Assembly: GCF_047495875.1 (NCBI RefSeq)
Contig: NC_092467.1
Span: 24,695,066-24,759,065 of the forward strand
Origin: Pithys albifrons albifrons
Taxonomy: Eukaryota; Chordata; Aves; Passeriformes; Thamnophilidae
Direction of reading: 5' to 3'
DNA length: 64,000 nucleotides
Shown: positions 50,056 to 62,100 of the stretch, piece after piece
Layout: every line of letters starts with the position of its first letter
Numbering within the stretch: the stretch's first letter is position 1
Translations under genes and position numbers: made by a program
The notes under the pieces: model-generated
What the model saw: only the letters and a program-made list of their open reading frames with translations
What the model was told of the DNA's origin: nothing
Database searches by the model: none

Positions 50056-53000
50056 AGAAGATGGGCTGGCCACAGAGGTGTGTTAGAATGGCAAAGAAAC
50101 TCCTGGTATGAGCTCAGCCGTGCTCTTCTCCTGTCCCATCAGACTGTTCTGATATACCATGATGAGCTGGGTTGCATGTAAACGTGAACGTCAGATGTCT
50201 TTATGCCAGCTGATCTATGTAGGTTAATGGATACTTGGGGTTTTGTCTTACCTAACTAATTTAGAAATCTTGTGTCTAGGCATCTGCTGTGACTGTGGGA
50301 TAGGCTATCTTTTGGTGATAATGCCTCACAGAAGAGGAATGAATCACCATCTGCAGCTTCTAATCTCCCCATGAATGGAGAAGGAACTTTGTCTACTGGC
50401 TTAAATGAAATGACTAAATTTTAAACAGCTACCACCAAGCTAGATGAATGCTACTGTGGGTATGGGATGCAAATGTGGACCTGTAGAGGGGAGTTAAGTG
50501 CTTCTGAACCAGCTTCTTTGCCTTCCTGTCAGGCTCCCATGACCACATTAGTCAGATACTTCATAAATCAAGTGTCTGAAAAAGCAATTGTTTCACACAC
50601 GTCTCAGTGATTCTGCACTCGTCACCTTGACCCCGGTGTTTTATGGAGAACAAAAATTATACCCACACCTGTTAAAGGACAAGAGTAGCACTAAGGAATA
50701 GAAATGTTTTAGCAATATGCCCACAGCATTATTGGTTGTAAGGGACTTCATCCTGTAGATGATTAAGAGGACTGAATTCATCAATTTGCCATTAATACTG
50801 AATTATTACTATTTCAATCACCAAGTCTACAATTTAAATCAGACTGATGTTGTTTGTTGGTTGTTTCTTTTCCTCTAAAAAAGTACAGATTTGGAGGGAC
50901 CTGAGCGGTAGGAAATCATATCAGTTTTGCCAAACTGGCTAATAAATTGAAAAAAAAGGGGAAGACAGGAACATTTCACTTCAGTCATTCACAACTGGCC
51001 ATTGTTCTCAATGAAACTCTTTTGTTTCTCTCTGCCAGAGAAAGGGAAATTTCATTGATGCTGCTTTGCCTGGGGAGATTCATTGGCTGGAGTCCCATGG
51101 CATGGACACCTTGGGTGGAAAAACATCCCACAGTGGAAAAATTCAGCTTTAAAAATAGTAAGTGTAAAAACTATTAATTCTTCAGAGTGAGTAGTATGGT
51201 TGCTTTTTTACCAAATGGGATGTGTAAACCCATTACATAAAATGTCTTTCATCGCCCATATGTTTTCTAAACTAATCATCTTTGAATCCTGCTAAATCTG
51301 AGATTGAGATGAAGAGCTCAGCTCACTGAAAGAAAGGCAGCTTCTTTCTGTTTGGTATTAAAAAGAGTCAAAGGTCACATATTCCCCATGTAGATCACCC
51401 AGAAAAGAGATCATGCTCATAACACCTATGCTTTTGCGTGCTAAGTAAGTATTGCTGAAAGTGAAAATCATGTCAAACACAACTAAAGGGCAAAGTTTCA
51501 GATTAAAAGTCCTGTGATGGCTTTGTACAGAATAGAAAATCATATCCTAAAAGAAGATTTTGCCTTTCCAATAATATTGTGGTGGTATTTACAAGGTAAG
51601 GATGAAGATACTATTGGCTGGCACTCCAACACAAATAACAGACCTTTGGCTCTGACAAGCTTTCTCTTGGGCTGCATTTGGGGTGGCCATTCTGCTGGTA
51701 GTCATCAGGTACAGGGTATTGCTCCTTTCCATGAGGATTCATGAGGAGCACCCTAGTGATTTGGAGAGGAGATGGAGTTGCTCACAGCATTCCTGGTGTG
51801 CAGGCAGTGCCAGACTGGGCTGTCTTAGGACACTTTTCTTGGAGCAGCTGCAAGTTGGCAGTGGTTCAGTATATGAGTGAAATTGTTTGGAGAGGTGTTT
51901 TTATAACTTTCACTTTTTGGTATGCTTCTGTCTTATTTCCACTGAAGTTAAGCCAGACCTGACCTTCAAATACAGGTTCTAGAAACTATAATTGCCCCTC
52001 CTGTAGATAGGTGTAAAGTTTGCTGAACAAGAGTGGCTTTGGGGCTATCTGACAGAGCAAGAAACTCTTCCTGGCATCATTACATGGGCTACTGATGAAA
52101 TGGGTACAGAAGATAAGCTGGGCTATTCCTCCAAAAATCAGGCAAAAGAGGCACTGAGACCTCCATATTCACTGGCTTCATTAACATCCGCAGGAAATAA
52201 CACTATACCTGAAAGAGACCTGTGCAAGAGGGTCTGGCTCATTCCAATAGAAAGATGCCAGGGATTATCTCCTTTTCTTGCCCATGATTTGTTCACTCAC
52301 AAAATTTGTCAGCACATTTGCTATGAAATTTCAGTAAGTGTTAAATAGCTTTTTATCACAGCTATTTCTCACCCAAAATGTCTCTTTTGAATCTCCTCTC
52401 ACTTACCTTCTTTTTTTCTTTTCGAACCTGAAATAATTCCCCGCCTTTTTTATTTTTATTCTTACAGTAAAAACTTTGCTTCTTTGCCAGCTGTCAATTC
52501 CTTTAAAAAAATGCAAGTGTAAGCACAAAAATTTCAGTAAATGCAAAAATTGTTGATTGAACAACAGTTTTTACAGAGGACAGAGGTTTGTTTTTCCATA
52601 AGGCTGTCAAATTTATACTGACAAGAATTCTGGAAGGTCTTTCCATGAGCATTTGTATCTATCTGTGCCTACAACCAACAGATTGCTTTTCAGGAATTAA
52701 AGAAAATCTAGCTAAGTTGCTATCTCATGTTTGCTGTCCTATTGTCCAGTGTTTATCAAATAATTTAAAGCTTCAGTATTTTTTTAGGAGCTGAGCACAG
52801 GATATCTCATTGTGCACTTGGGTACTAGGTGCCAACTCTGTCTTATCTTAGTTCCTCCAGATCACCTAAGCAGAAGCACCTCAGCTGTGCCAAATTTGGG
52901 CTCCTCCACCCCAGAGAGATGGTGTAAACCTATCCCTGGCTCCACACTCTGCACAGGGTGGATGAGGAGCATCCATGGAGAGAGGACTGGTATCCAACTC

Positions 53001-54149
53001 CCAGGTTTGCTGGCAGTGTTGATGTACCCTCACTGTTTTCTGATCACTGGAAAATCATTGATGTTCCTATTGCTTTAACTTTGGTGCTCCATAGGATAAG
53101 ATTTTAGGAAAAGCCTCTAGACAAATCAGATCTTGAATACCAAGGAGAATATCATCACCTACCCTCATCATTCTGCTGTTGCATAAAAGTGTTCTGGCCA
53201 AGGGCTAGGTTAAGCTCATCTATTCGAGTTAATAAAGAGAAGGTTAAATGGTAACTTGATTTTCATCCATAAATACCTCCCCAGGAAGAAAAGTTCTGGT
53301 AGCAGACAGCTTTTGAATCCAGTAGACAAACTCTGAACCACTCCCAGTGGTTAGAAGATGAAGCAGATGAATTTAGAGCAGAAATGAGGGACAGATTTTT
53401 AGGAGGGAGGAGGATTAACCATTAAGAGCCTTTCCAAAAGGTGTTGAGTTCTTTGCTTTTCCCTTCTTGGTGACGCTGACTTTCATTCTGTACAGATCTG
53501 GATCCTGGAAAAACAGGCTGGAACAGGACTTTGTAAAAGGATGAAACCATTTTTTATTTCCTTGCATATCCCATCTCTGTTTACACAAGCTCATCTTCCC
53601 ACTTATGCCTCCTCCCCTGCAGATCACCCCTGTGCACAAAATTGGGATGGAGAGGCTGGACATAAAAGCTGAGCTGCCAGATTCAGATGGTTATTTCTAA
53701 ATTTGGGATCAGAAATACACTTTTGATTATAGGTTTTCAAATAATTTTATTGTAGTGGAACTGATTATGAAAACAAGTTAGGAAAAGGGTGGATTTTTTG
53801 AATCAGCAATAAAAATAGCCCAGAAAAGAAAATTAAAAGTTCAAGGAAAAAAGAAAAGAAGAAATCAGAAAACACTTGTAGTTTGAACCAATACTAAAGA
53901 TAAGAATTTTTTACTTTATTTCCTGTATTTTTTTATTCTAGGAAAGCTTCACAATGGATGAAAACGAGGGAGGGTGAAATTTTTGACATTTCACTTTTTG
54001 GAGCTTTTCAGTAACATACAATAAATTGAAGAATAAAAGACAGAAAGAAATCTAACCCACCAAGCTCTGTAACTTGTTTTACGCTTCAGAATAAAACCAA
54101 ACTCAGAGTATTTAGGAGCTTGTGTTAAAGCATTTTTTATAGGTGATGC
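50056..54149. other. Non-coding stretch with one weak exon candidate
   Basis: Octamer ATGCAAAT occurs near 50467. The exon candidate at 51039-51157 is listed separately. A donor-like GTAAGG follows 51595 but its acceptor is weak. No repeat family recognised. Confidence 0.55.
51039..51157 (+). other. Weak candidate internal exon, phase-compatible with the left-edge exon
   Basis: Acceptor TTTTGTTTCTCTCTGCCAG ends at 51038 and donor GTAAGTG starts at 51158. The 119 bases contain one base completing a split codon, 39 full codons in the open frame (with LLCLGRFIGWSPMAW and WVEKHPTVEKFSF), and one trailing base. The entry phase fits the CA-split codon at the end of 1-101. The peptide is not recognised and a phase match has a one-in-three chance, so support is slight. 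Confidence 0.17.
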
Positions 54150-54620
54150 TGTGAACCTTACTGTGTTTGGCTAATGAATTTTTAGTTTAGGCAAGGTCTG
54201 TTTTTAACTTCCCTAAATGAGATGAAGACAATAAATTTAAAAACAAGAAAAGATTTAGTTAGGACACCTAATTAGGATTTCTAATCAGGAGTCATCAAGA
54301 CCTATAATTAGCAGGGTTGTTCAGACTCATTGCTTTCTCTTTAATGGCCATAGGACATCCAAATGGTTTTAAATTATGTACCATGGGCTCCTAATCAGTT
54401 TATTGAACATCATAAATTGTTAAAAGGAGTTAATAGCTTGTGTTTCTTGGTAGAAAGTGCTAATACTCGAGGCAGAGAACTCATCAAATGAACCTCGTTA
54501 GAGAAGGGAGGAGGGAGATTGTGTCTCAGTGTCTCATTTTGTTTTAGTAATTAGCTTTTACTGGATTATCCGATCCAAATCTTTATTCAGTTTACTCTGT
54601 CAAATCTAGTTTGCATTTTA
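54150..54620. promoter_or_regulatory. Candidate conserved enhancer-like block (dense TAAT cores)
   Basis: At least ten TAAT/ATTA cores in 470 bases, including GCTAATGAATTTTTAG, GGACACCTAATTAGGATTTC and CTATAATTAGCAGGG, and GGCTCCTAATCAGTTTATTG. It is complex, not low-complexity, and lacks open frames or repeat signature. This is among the most enhancer-like stretches in the window by eye. Confidence 0.37.
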
Positions 54621-56149
54621 AATGGAAAATTGACACATAGAACAATTTGTCTCCTGACTGGGTTAACGGGTCCAGCTGGCAGGAGGCTGTTGGGGAGAGG
54701 GCGTAATCGCTGTGGGGGGGACCCACTGTGGGCTTTCCCCAACAGTTGATGTCCTCCAGCTTTCACCCTCCTCTTCTGCTCCAGCACGAAAGGCATTCAT
54801 GTGTGAAATTGCCACGATCTGGTCCCAGCTTACCCCTGAGAGCAGTCAGGGACCAATGGCACAGGGAGCACACCAGTGTAAAGTCGTCATCTGGGAGCAG
54901 ATCAGCTGGTTCAAAGCAGTTTTTTGTCTCTGACTGTGGCCAGTACAAGCTGCTTTAGCTGAAGTTATAGGAAAGATCCCAGTGGACAATTACAAAAAAT
55001 TCTCCCTACAGGGAGAGCATTTCCTAAATTAATGGAAGGTCCCTGGTGTGTGGGCATTAACATCCACCTTATTGGCTGTGACAAGATGCATTAAAATGCA
55101 GAGACTCCTACTGTTTTTCTGGCTGTTGTCATTTCTGTGCATGTGGTTTTGGCTGACATAAGGTTTAAGGATTCAGTGCACAACATTAACTTATAAATAT
55201 CATCATTGTAAAGGTGCTGTTGTGAGCTCAGTTCAGTTGATTCAGCACCAAGGAATAGTTCTTTCCTACAGTGGGATGAAAAGACCCAAACAGAAGCTCC
55301 AGCTATCAGATCAAAGCCTCCTATTGCCACTGCAATGCATGTTGCATCACAGAGTAGTGATTCCAACTAATAACTTGTTGACTAAAAGCTGGAGGAACAA
55401 CCACGACACTGTTTCAATTTTCAGGAGTCCATTTCTGGGACTCTGATGGGTTTTGCCTTTCTCTTTTAATATTACATGACACCTTTATGACATTTGGGAA
55501 ACTAGTGACTGACTGATTTCCCAAGGCTAACTGTATACAATGCAGAGGCTGATGCTGGAATGACCAAGGGTTACAGTGCAAATTAATTGTTCACCTCCTC
55601 TGATTACTAATATTATTCACTTGTATGGAACAGATCTGCAACTGAGGAATGAGATCCTGTTACTCCAATGGACCAAAGTCCCTGGTACTGGCCTGAGTGA
55701 GGATTGTCTTCACGCCCCTTCACAGAGTGGCAGCCACTTGGAGAGATGGTGTTTCAGCCCTGGTGAGGACTCAGTGACATGGCCAAAGTCATCTGGGGAA
55801 ACCTCTGGCAGAGCAAGGACCCACAGCTTGCTTGTGGCTTATAATACCACCTTCTGCCACTGTGCTCCCCACTTCCAGAGAGTAGCTCAGCTGCATTCTG
55901 CAGGAGACATGTGCCTGGCTCAGACACTGCATCTCTTGCCAGCTTTAAGGAAAGCTACAAAGCCACCTGGGAATGAGATTGCAGCAAATACTGTATCTCT
56001 TGCAAGCTTCTCTGAACCTATGGAACAAGACAAAAGAGATTCATCCCCCTCTTCCTGCTTGGGAAGAGAGGTTGGGAAAGTGAGTCTTTCCATGCTAATG
56101 TCACACAATTACTTCTTAACTGCCAAAACAAATGGCAGAAATGGGGAAA
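54621..56149. other. Non-coding stretch; no gene recognised
   Basis: Contains most of the longest open frame in the window (219 codons, plus strand, 55576-56235), which has no recognisable domain, no good start context and no splice context; it is listed among the rejected items. No repeat family recognised. Confidence 0.5.
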
Positions 56150-56460
56150 GTGACACCAAATCAAAAATGTCACAGGTGATCGATTCATGTCATCTACCAT
56201 CGCTGCAGCCAAGGCTGACGAGAGAGACACAGTGATAACACAACACTAATATTATATTACAGCCTTCACGGCGCTGGATGCCAAGTGATGAATATGTGTC
56301 ACTTTATGTGTCGCTCACTCTCCAGGCCTGGGCGGGCGAGCATGGAAAATGGAGTGTTCAGGATTAATGATATCGAAAATGATAGAGAGGAGATTGAAAA
56401 TTCCTTCCTTCCTGAACCATGCAGATTGAAATGTACCTCAGAGCTATCTCTTGCTGCCCT
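56150..56460. promoter_or_regulatory. Candidate conserved block beside a large microsatellite
   Basis: CpG-retaining complex sequence: GTGATCGATTCATG, CATCGCTGCAG, GCTGACGAGAG, CTTCACGGCGCTGG, GTGTCGCTCAC, GGGCGGGCGAGC, and ATTAATGATATCGAAAATG. About nine CpGs lie in 300 bases. It ends some 40 bases before the purine-rich AAGAG tract. No repeat signature. Confidence 0.33.
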
Positions 56461-56502
56461 CCTCCTCCACCCACGTTTTAAAGGTCTTTTCTGCAGCATT
56501 TT

Positions 56503-56752
56503 GAAGAAGAAAGGATAAAGAAAAAAAAGGAAAAAAAAAGAAAGACAAGATATGAGAAAAGAGAAAAAAAGAGAAGAGAGAGAAGAGAAGAAGAGAAGAG
56601 AAGAGAAGAGAAGAGAAGAGAAGAGAAGAGAAGAGAAGAGAAGAGAAGAGAAGAGAAGAGAAGAGAAGAGAAGAGAAGAGAAGAGAAGAGAAGAGAAGAG
56701 AAGAGAAGAGAAGAGAAGAGAAAAAAGAAGGAAAGAAGAAGAGAAAAAAGAA
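56503..56752 (+). repeat. Purine-only tract with a perfect (AAGAG)26 microsatellite
   Basis: Bases 56591-56720 are 26 uninterrupted copies of AAGAG. They are embedded in a wider, almost pure purine tract (56503-56752) of A runs and AG-rich variants that look like the decayed ancestor of the array. The perfect core means recent expansion. Any reading frame through it yields an artefactual EEKRR or SSLLF repeat. The tract can form intramolecular triplex DNA and its length is likely polymorphic. Confidence 0.97.
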
Positions 56753-57123
56753 AAGTGAACAAGAACAGAATTGAGAAGAGAACCTTTTATAAAGCATGTT
56801 TGACTTGGAAATTTCTTCTTCTGCTTCTTGTGGTTTGATTTATGATCAAGATTCCCATCTTCAGGTGTATGTCTATTCTCTCATATACAGATACAGCATG
56901 GAATATGTCCGTGATTTTAACCCAGGATCACCACTTCTCAGTTAAAGAATTGATGTAGCAAGAAGGTTGTGGCTGGATGGAGGCCCTAGAATGATGTGTT
57001 ATGATCAGTAAGTAATCTTATTGAGCCCTCTCATTGAAAACCAGAGCATTCTAATGCTCATAACCTCAGTTCTGCAGCCTTCAGAAATTTCAGGTGAAAA
57101 TCAGAGTCCCGTACTGCTGGTAA
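56753..57123. other. Non-coding spacer; nothing recognised
   Basis: Ordinary AT-moderate sequence between the microsatellite and the MIR-like relic; no open frame of note. Confidence 0.6.
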
Positions 57124-57240
57124 TTTTCCACATCTAATGAGAAGAACTGATAACTGAGAGGATGGATCACAGCTTTAGGGATAAAGTGACCTGTCCAATG
57201 TCACAGGCAGAGCTGAGCTGATATATGGCTCCTCCATTCA
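57124..57240 (-). repeat. MIR-like SINE relic (minus orientation)
   Basis: TTTTCCACATCTAATGAGAA (57124-57143) then ATAAAGTGACCTGTCCAATG (57181-57200), TCACAGGCAGAGCTGAGCTG follows the reverse complement of MIR ('CATTTTACAGATGAGGAA', 'TTAAGTGACTTGCCCAAGGTCACAC..GCAGAGCTGGG'). Decayed and with small indels. Confidence 0.6.
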
Positions 57241-58139
57241 TATTCACATACTGTTTATGCATGAATGCTGCAAGGTGACTCATTCCCAGGGGCCCAGAGA
57301 CTGCAGACACTTTGGTGGAGAAGGTTACAGATGTGCATTTACATAGATGCAGGATTAGACCCTGTCAGCCCATGGAGAGAGGGTTTCATGCAGACACTCC
57401 CTTGTCCTGGTCCCTGTCTAATGCTGGTTCTGAGCTGCAAGGCCACGTTAGAGTGCCTGGAGTTGTTGAATGAGGTGTTTGCTAGACTTGGCCAGAACCT
57501 GGTGAGATGTGGGGCCTGGAGGGAAATTAACCAGGGACAATTCCCTCTCTGTGTCTGATGGTGGCTGCTTGTGACCATCCTGTTTTTGAGGAGTAAGGTT
57601 ACCTCCTCATGGCTGTAGCCATAGCAGTCCTGGAGCTTTCTTTGGATTTATCCTGTATTTTGGCAAGGATGCCTCAAAGCTTTCCTATACAAGGTCAAGG
57701 AAGAAAAGAAGGTTTTTAATATCTTTTTTTCTATACCCTTTCCTTTAACATATTTTTTTACTCCTCAGTTACTTCAATTGGGTCACCTCCCCAGGTGAAA
57801 GGGGGGCTTATTCTTTCCTTCTAGCTACAGTGGAAACCATCTACTGCCTTGCTGTGCCCCCACCTGATATTACACATGCTGCTCTTCCCTTGGAGCTTGG
57901 AGCCTTCTGTCTTTGAGGCATGGTTAATGGGGACAGAGTTTGTTTTGTTAAGCAACCGATGCCGCAAAATGGAGCAGCCTTTTTTTCCCTTTCTTTCTTC
58001 TTAATCCATTACAATTCCTGAGGAAAGCATTTTGCACAGAAAAGAGAATTAAAGCAAGTAACAGAAAGTTGAAATGGGATGCTAAATTTCTTAAGAGCAT
58101 CATGTTAAAAAAATGCTAGGATGGCTTCCTGCCACTGAC
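57241..58139. other. Non-coding stretch; no gene recognised
   Basis: Open frames at 57265-57558 have no recognisable product. No repeat family recognised. Confidence 0.55.
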
Positions 58140-58445
58140 TGCCATACACCCATCTGACTTCATCATTAGCCTCTACTGAAGAGTGAGCACTAATAGCGAA
58201 TGATCTTAAGCACTCACAGCCATTAGTTTCATACAGCAATAGACTGAGATTGGAGGATGAGACCCAGAATCAACTGAGAGTACCTAATTAATTGGATTAT
58301 AATTACATTTGGAAAGCTAAATGGTAATGGATCTGTTTGAATTATGATCATCGCTGACTCTTCAGGGACAGACTGTGCAGTGTGAATCACTTGTATGTGA
58401 TCACCAGAGACACAAAGAATTAAATGACCGCAAATATTTTAAATA
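58140..58445. promoter_or_regulatory. Candidate conserved enhancer-like block
   Basis: GCACTAATAGCGAATG, GTACCTAATTAATTGGATTA, TTATAATTACATTTGG, GAATTATGATCATCGCTGAC and GTGTGAATCACTTG pack homeodomain-type cores with retained CpG, with no repeat signature and no coding frame. Confidence 0.37.
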
Positions 58446-58914
58446 AGAACATGTGTTCACTTGTGGGAATATTGGCTGCCAGGCTTGGCTGGCATGAACC
58501 TGTTTGCTTTGAAGTGGCAGTCACTGCTCTGTTGTATTCTAATTTTATTAATGGTTACCTGAGCCAAAAATTTTGCCTGTGGTGTGGTTCCTCTCTGGAA
58601 GAAAGTTCAATCCCCAAAGACAAATGAAGGCATGGAGATTAAAATTACATGTGGGTGCTTTCCTAAATTTTAACTCAAAGGGGCCACACGCCATCATTGG
58701 ACACATATTTCTGTCTGTCTTTCCTGACTCTTTTATCTCTTTACTGTCTCCATGAGCTTGCAGTGCTGACTTCCCCAGCCTCAAATATCCTTTTTCTGCA
58801 CAAATCCTTCTGATAAAAAAAAAAGGAAAATTGAACAGAAAGGAAAGAGGCATTTCAGAGATACAGAACAATAACAAAAGCCTGTAGATTTCCAGCATGG
58901 AGTGACAGGGCAGT
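58446..58914. other. Non-coding spacer between two candidate regulatory blocks
   Basis: Short overlapping open frames on both strands without recognisable products; an A-rich run near 58815. Confidence 0.55.
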
Positions 58915-59112
58915 GGAAGTATTCGATCAGAGCCATAAATCTAATGAGATTGTAATGATATGCAAATTAACAGCACCATGAGCCAAATGGGTAAAGTTTC
59001 TTTATGGAGCATATTAAGAGGCATTTTGCCTAAGTGGAATGGTTGGGTGAACAATAAATGTTGAGCCACAATCTGCAAGTATTGGTTGACAACTGTAATA
59101 AGATAAATAAAA
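58915..59112. promoter_or_regulatory. Candidate conserved enhancer-like block with POU octamer
   Basis: A perfect octamer ATGCAAAT (58960-58967) runs directly into TAAC (ATGCAAATTAAC), preceded by CATAAATCTAATGAG and TTGTAATG and followed by GGAGCATATTAAG and AACAATAAATG (Sox-like AACAAT). No repeat or coding signal. POU/Sox-type enhancer grammar is an inference from these motifs. Confidence 0.38.
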
Positions 59113-62100
59113 CCAGATGAAGACAAGTATTATTCTTCCTTTTAAGAGGACAGATGCCGCAAATGAAACTGTACTGCCCTCCTACAGAGGGAAACTGCAG
59201 CTATGCAACCTTCATGAAATACCAGGGATTTTTTGATTGCTCTTGTTCAAATTAAAATACACAGAAAACTTCTTGAAAACACAGTTTTGAGCCAGCATTT
59301 GTATATACAGGGATGGACAAGAAAATGTGGAACCTCAGGCCAAATTGTTTTCTAGTGTAAATTAGGCCACCCCCATTAGCTCTACTAGTTTATGCTAGCT
59401 TTGGATCTGGATCCTAAACTGTACCTGCCAGCATCTGGCTCTTGATAAATATTGAGTGGTCTCACAATGACATTTTAATTATAGCATTATGGATTTCAGA
59501 AGGAGAGGGAGCAAAAGAAGAGAAAGCATTTATTTTTGTTTTTAAGCTTAAAGGAAGAAAAAAAAAAAGAAAAAAAACAAAGAAAGAAAATAACATCTCC
59601 CCAGATCCCACAGGGATTAAGCGATATCAGCTAAATCTCAGCTCTAATAATTTTCAAGAGCTCTTCCAAACTTTATTGTAACTTCTTTTCCATGTGCACC
59701 TTTTTTCAGTTCTTACACAGGATGGTTTGAGACCTTTTGCACTGTTACTGGCCATATTAATGACTTCTATGCCCAAAGTGGTGATGGTGAAACCTTATAT
59801 GTATATGGCAGAGAAGGCTCACTCTTTTGGTGGTTACATCATGTCTTTGTGAGGTCTGCCTAATCTCTAGAATAAAAAATGGTATTTCCAGTATTTCAAG
59901 AAGGATTAAGAGTGAAGAACATGGAGTGGAGGAGAAACAGAAGGGAGTATGACCTCCTAGTCTAGTGTAGAGAGCACCTTTCTCGTAGACACCAGAAGAT
60001 GGTTCTTTGCCATTCACTGGACATCTCACCAATGCCACATTCAAATATATTGGTGGGGAGAAGGAGCATGACTTAATAGCCAAGGCTATGCTAAGTCTCA
60101 CAAGGAAGCTTTCCACTTTCACAGCCATGAAGCAGTTATGGCTTTGAGAGTGGCCAAACCAGCATCAACCAGCTGCACAGAGCTGGCTCAAATAAAGAGC
60201 ATCTGAGAGGATGTAATGGCTGGCATGGACACCAGCTCTGCATGCCACTCCAAGCAAGCCTGTCTGCCTGCTAGAGGGTTGCACTGCTTACTGAATTGGT
60301 TCTCCTTGTTGTCGGGTGGAGGGATGCTCACCTCCAGGCAGTAGGCCAATTTCTGATTTTGTTTGACTATGCCAAGGTTAAATCCAAACTTCTTAAGCAA
60401 TACAGACCTAGTGTATGAACCCATGAAAATCCTGCATATAACAAATGCGGCCTAACACACAGTTTTTCCAAACATTCCCTCCATTCGCCAATCTGGAAAT
60501 GTTTCACCAAAGCCTCCAGGACCTGAATCTTCTCTCAATGCAAAATCTTAGCATATACCTGTGATTCAGATTGTCCTGTGATCCAAGAAAGACAACAAGG
60601 CTAAAGTGTTTGAGAAATGTAGTTCAACAGATGCATGCCAATCTAGGACTTAAGCAACCTGGCTTCTGCTCCTTGGTGCAATTTCTTTATAAAGTCCTTT
60701 CAGATCTATGGATGAAAAATAAGATTCATAGAAGCTAAAGCCAGAAGTGTTATAGCAGTGTAAATGTGGGTGCATGGCATTTCCCCTTCAGAGCTTACTA
60801 ATAAAATAACCACCTCCATCTGTGGTCAAGTTTAATATCTGGCAAAATCCATTCTGTTCACCTCTATTTCACCATCTGGACTGCCCTGTCAATTATTAGC
60901 ATTGTGCTCAATGGAGCTGCCACACAGCTCATTTTTGTGCTTACTAGCTTAGTAAATAAATGTGTCACACTAAACATCATGACTTCTAAGGGAGTTTGAA
61001 AATAAACGGACAAGCTAATAGGTACAAAACTACATTAAAGCTACTGACCTCATCCCTCACAGACTGCAAAGCTTGTTGTTCTGTGAGTGACAGAAGGGAT
61101 GGAGCCTCTTCTTCTGCCCCTCCCCATCTGAATGTTGGGGTTCCCCCTATCCTGAACTCAGTCCCTGTGTCTCTATTGGTAGTCCTAAATCCTTTGTGTG
61201 CTGGTACAGCACACAACTGCATGTTGCTAGTAGGTTATTTAGGAGATGTGTGTGGCTTTGCCTGCAGGATGCTGCATCCTGCTGCTGAAGAGGATGCTGA
61301 TCTGAGAGCTGAACTTGCTCTGGCATTCTCTAAGCAGCACTGGCTGGCTTTTGCTCTACCAGTGCTTTTGCTTTATGAGAGATCTGTGCGCAGCAGTGTG
61401 ATGGTTGCACCATCGAAATGGCCAGGGGCATCGAAGAGGGGGAGTGATGGATGGACCAATACTGTGCTCATTCTGTGGAGGCTGGAGCAAGGTTAGGAGT
61501 CAAGTGAAAAGAGAGTCACTGTTCTGTGTCTTCTAAATAATTTCAAGGTAGGGCCAGTGGTGAAGATAGGACTAATAGGTTTGGGGTTTGCTGTTGATTT
61601 TGATATTTTTTGTCAGATGGATTAATCAGTCTCATAGCAGGACTATCCAGGCTGCCCATACAGTGCGTGGCCAACACAGTCTACTTCAGTATCTGAAACT
61701 GTTGTATTTCTTTGTATGATACCTGCCAGGCTTGTTGTGCTGTGTGCAATAGAGTCACAAAAGAACAAAAGAGACAAAGCAGCTCAGTATGCTCAATGCT
61801 TTGCTGAAGTGGGGTTTGTTAATGAACATCCCCTATTTGGTCATCTCCAGAGAAGACTGAACCAGCTGTACCAGAAGACATGGGCTGTTGCATAAATCAA
61901 ATGTCCTTCACATTGCCCAAAGCACTTGCCTGTGGTTGGTCCCTGGTGCTCAAGGACAAGATGAGGTATGGCCCCATTCTTCTGCTCCATCTTTGGGATG
62001 ATGGAAATGAGGTCAGTCCCTGATAGAAAAGCAAATCCAGTATATATTTGTCCTACCCATTTATTCCTCCTTCTAGCCTTGGCTTGATGCTGTTTAATCC

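Noticed and set aside
55576..56235. Longest open frame in the window (219 codons, plus strand)
   Set aside because: No recognisable domain, no signal peptide or membrane pattern, no splice context, and an open frame of this size is within reach of chance in 64 kb read in six frames.
56444..56797. Open frames of repeated SSLLF (minus) and EEKRR (plus) units
   Set aside because: They are translations of the AAGAG microsatellite; a five-base unit without stops is open in several frames.
60724..60765. Possible very old CR1 3' end (ATTCATAGAAGCTAAAGCCA)
   Set aside because: Resembles the 3' end of old reptile-type CR1 but is under 45 bases and too decayed to list as a feature.
60996..61496. 166-codon plus-strand open frame
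   Set aside because: No recognisable family; treated as chance.
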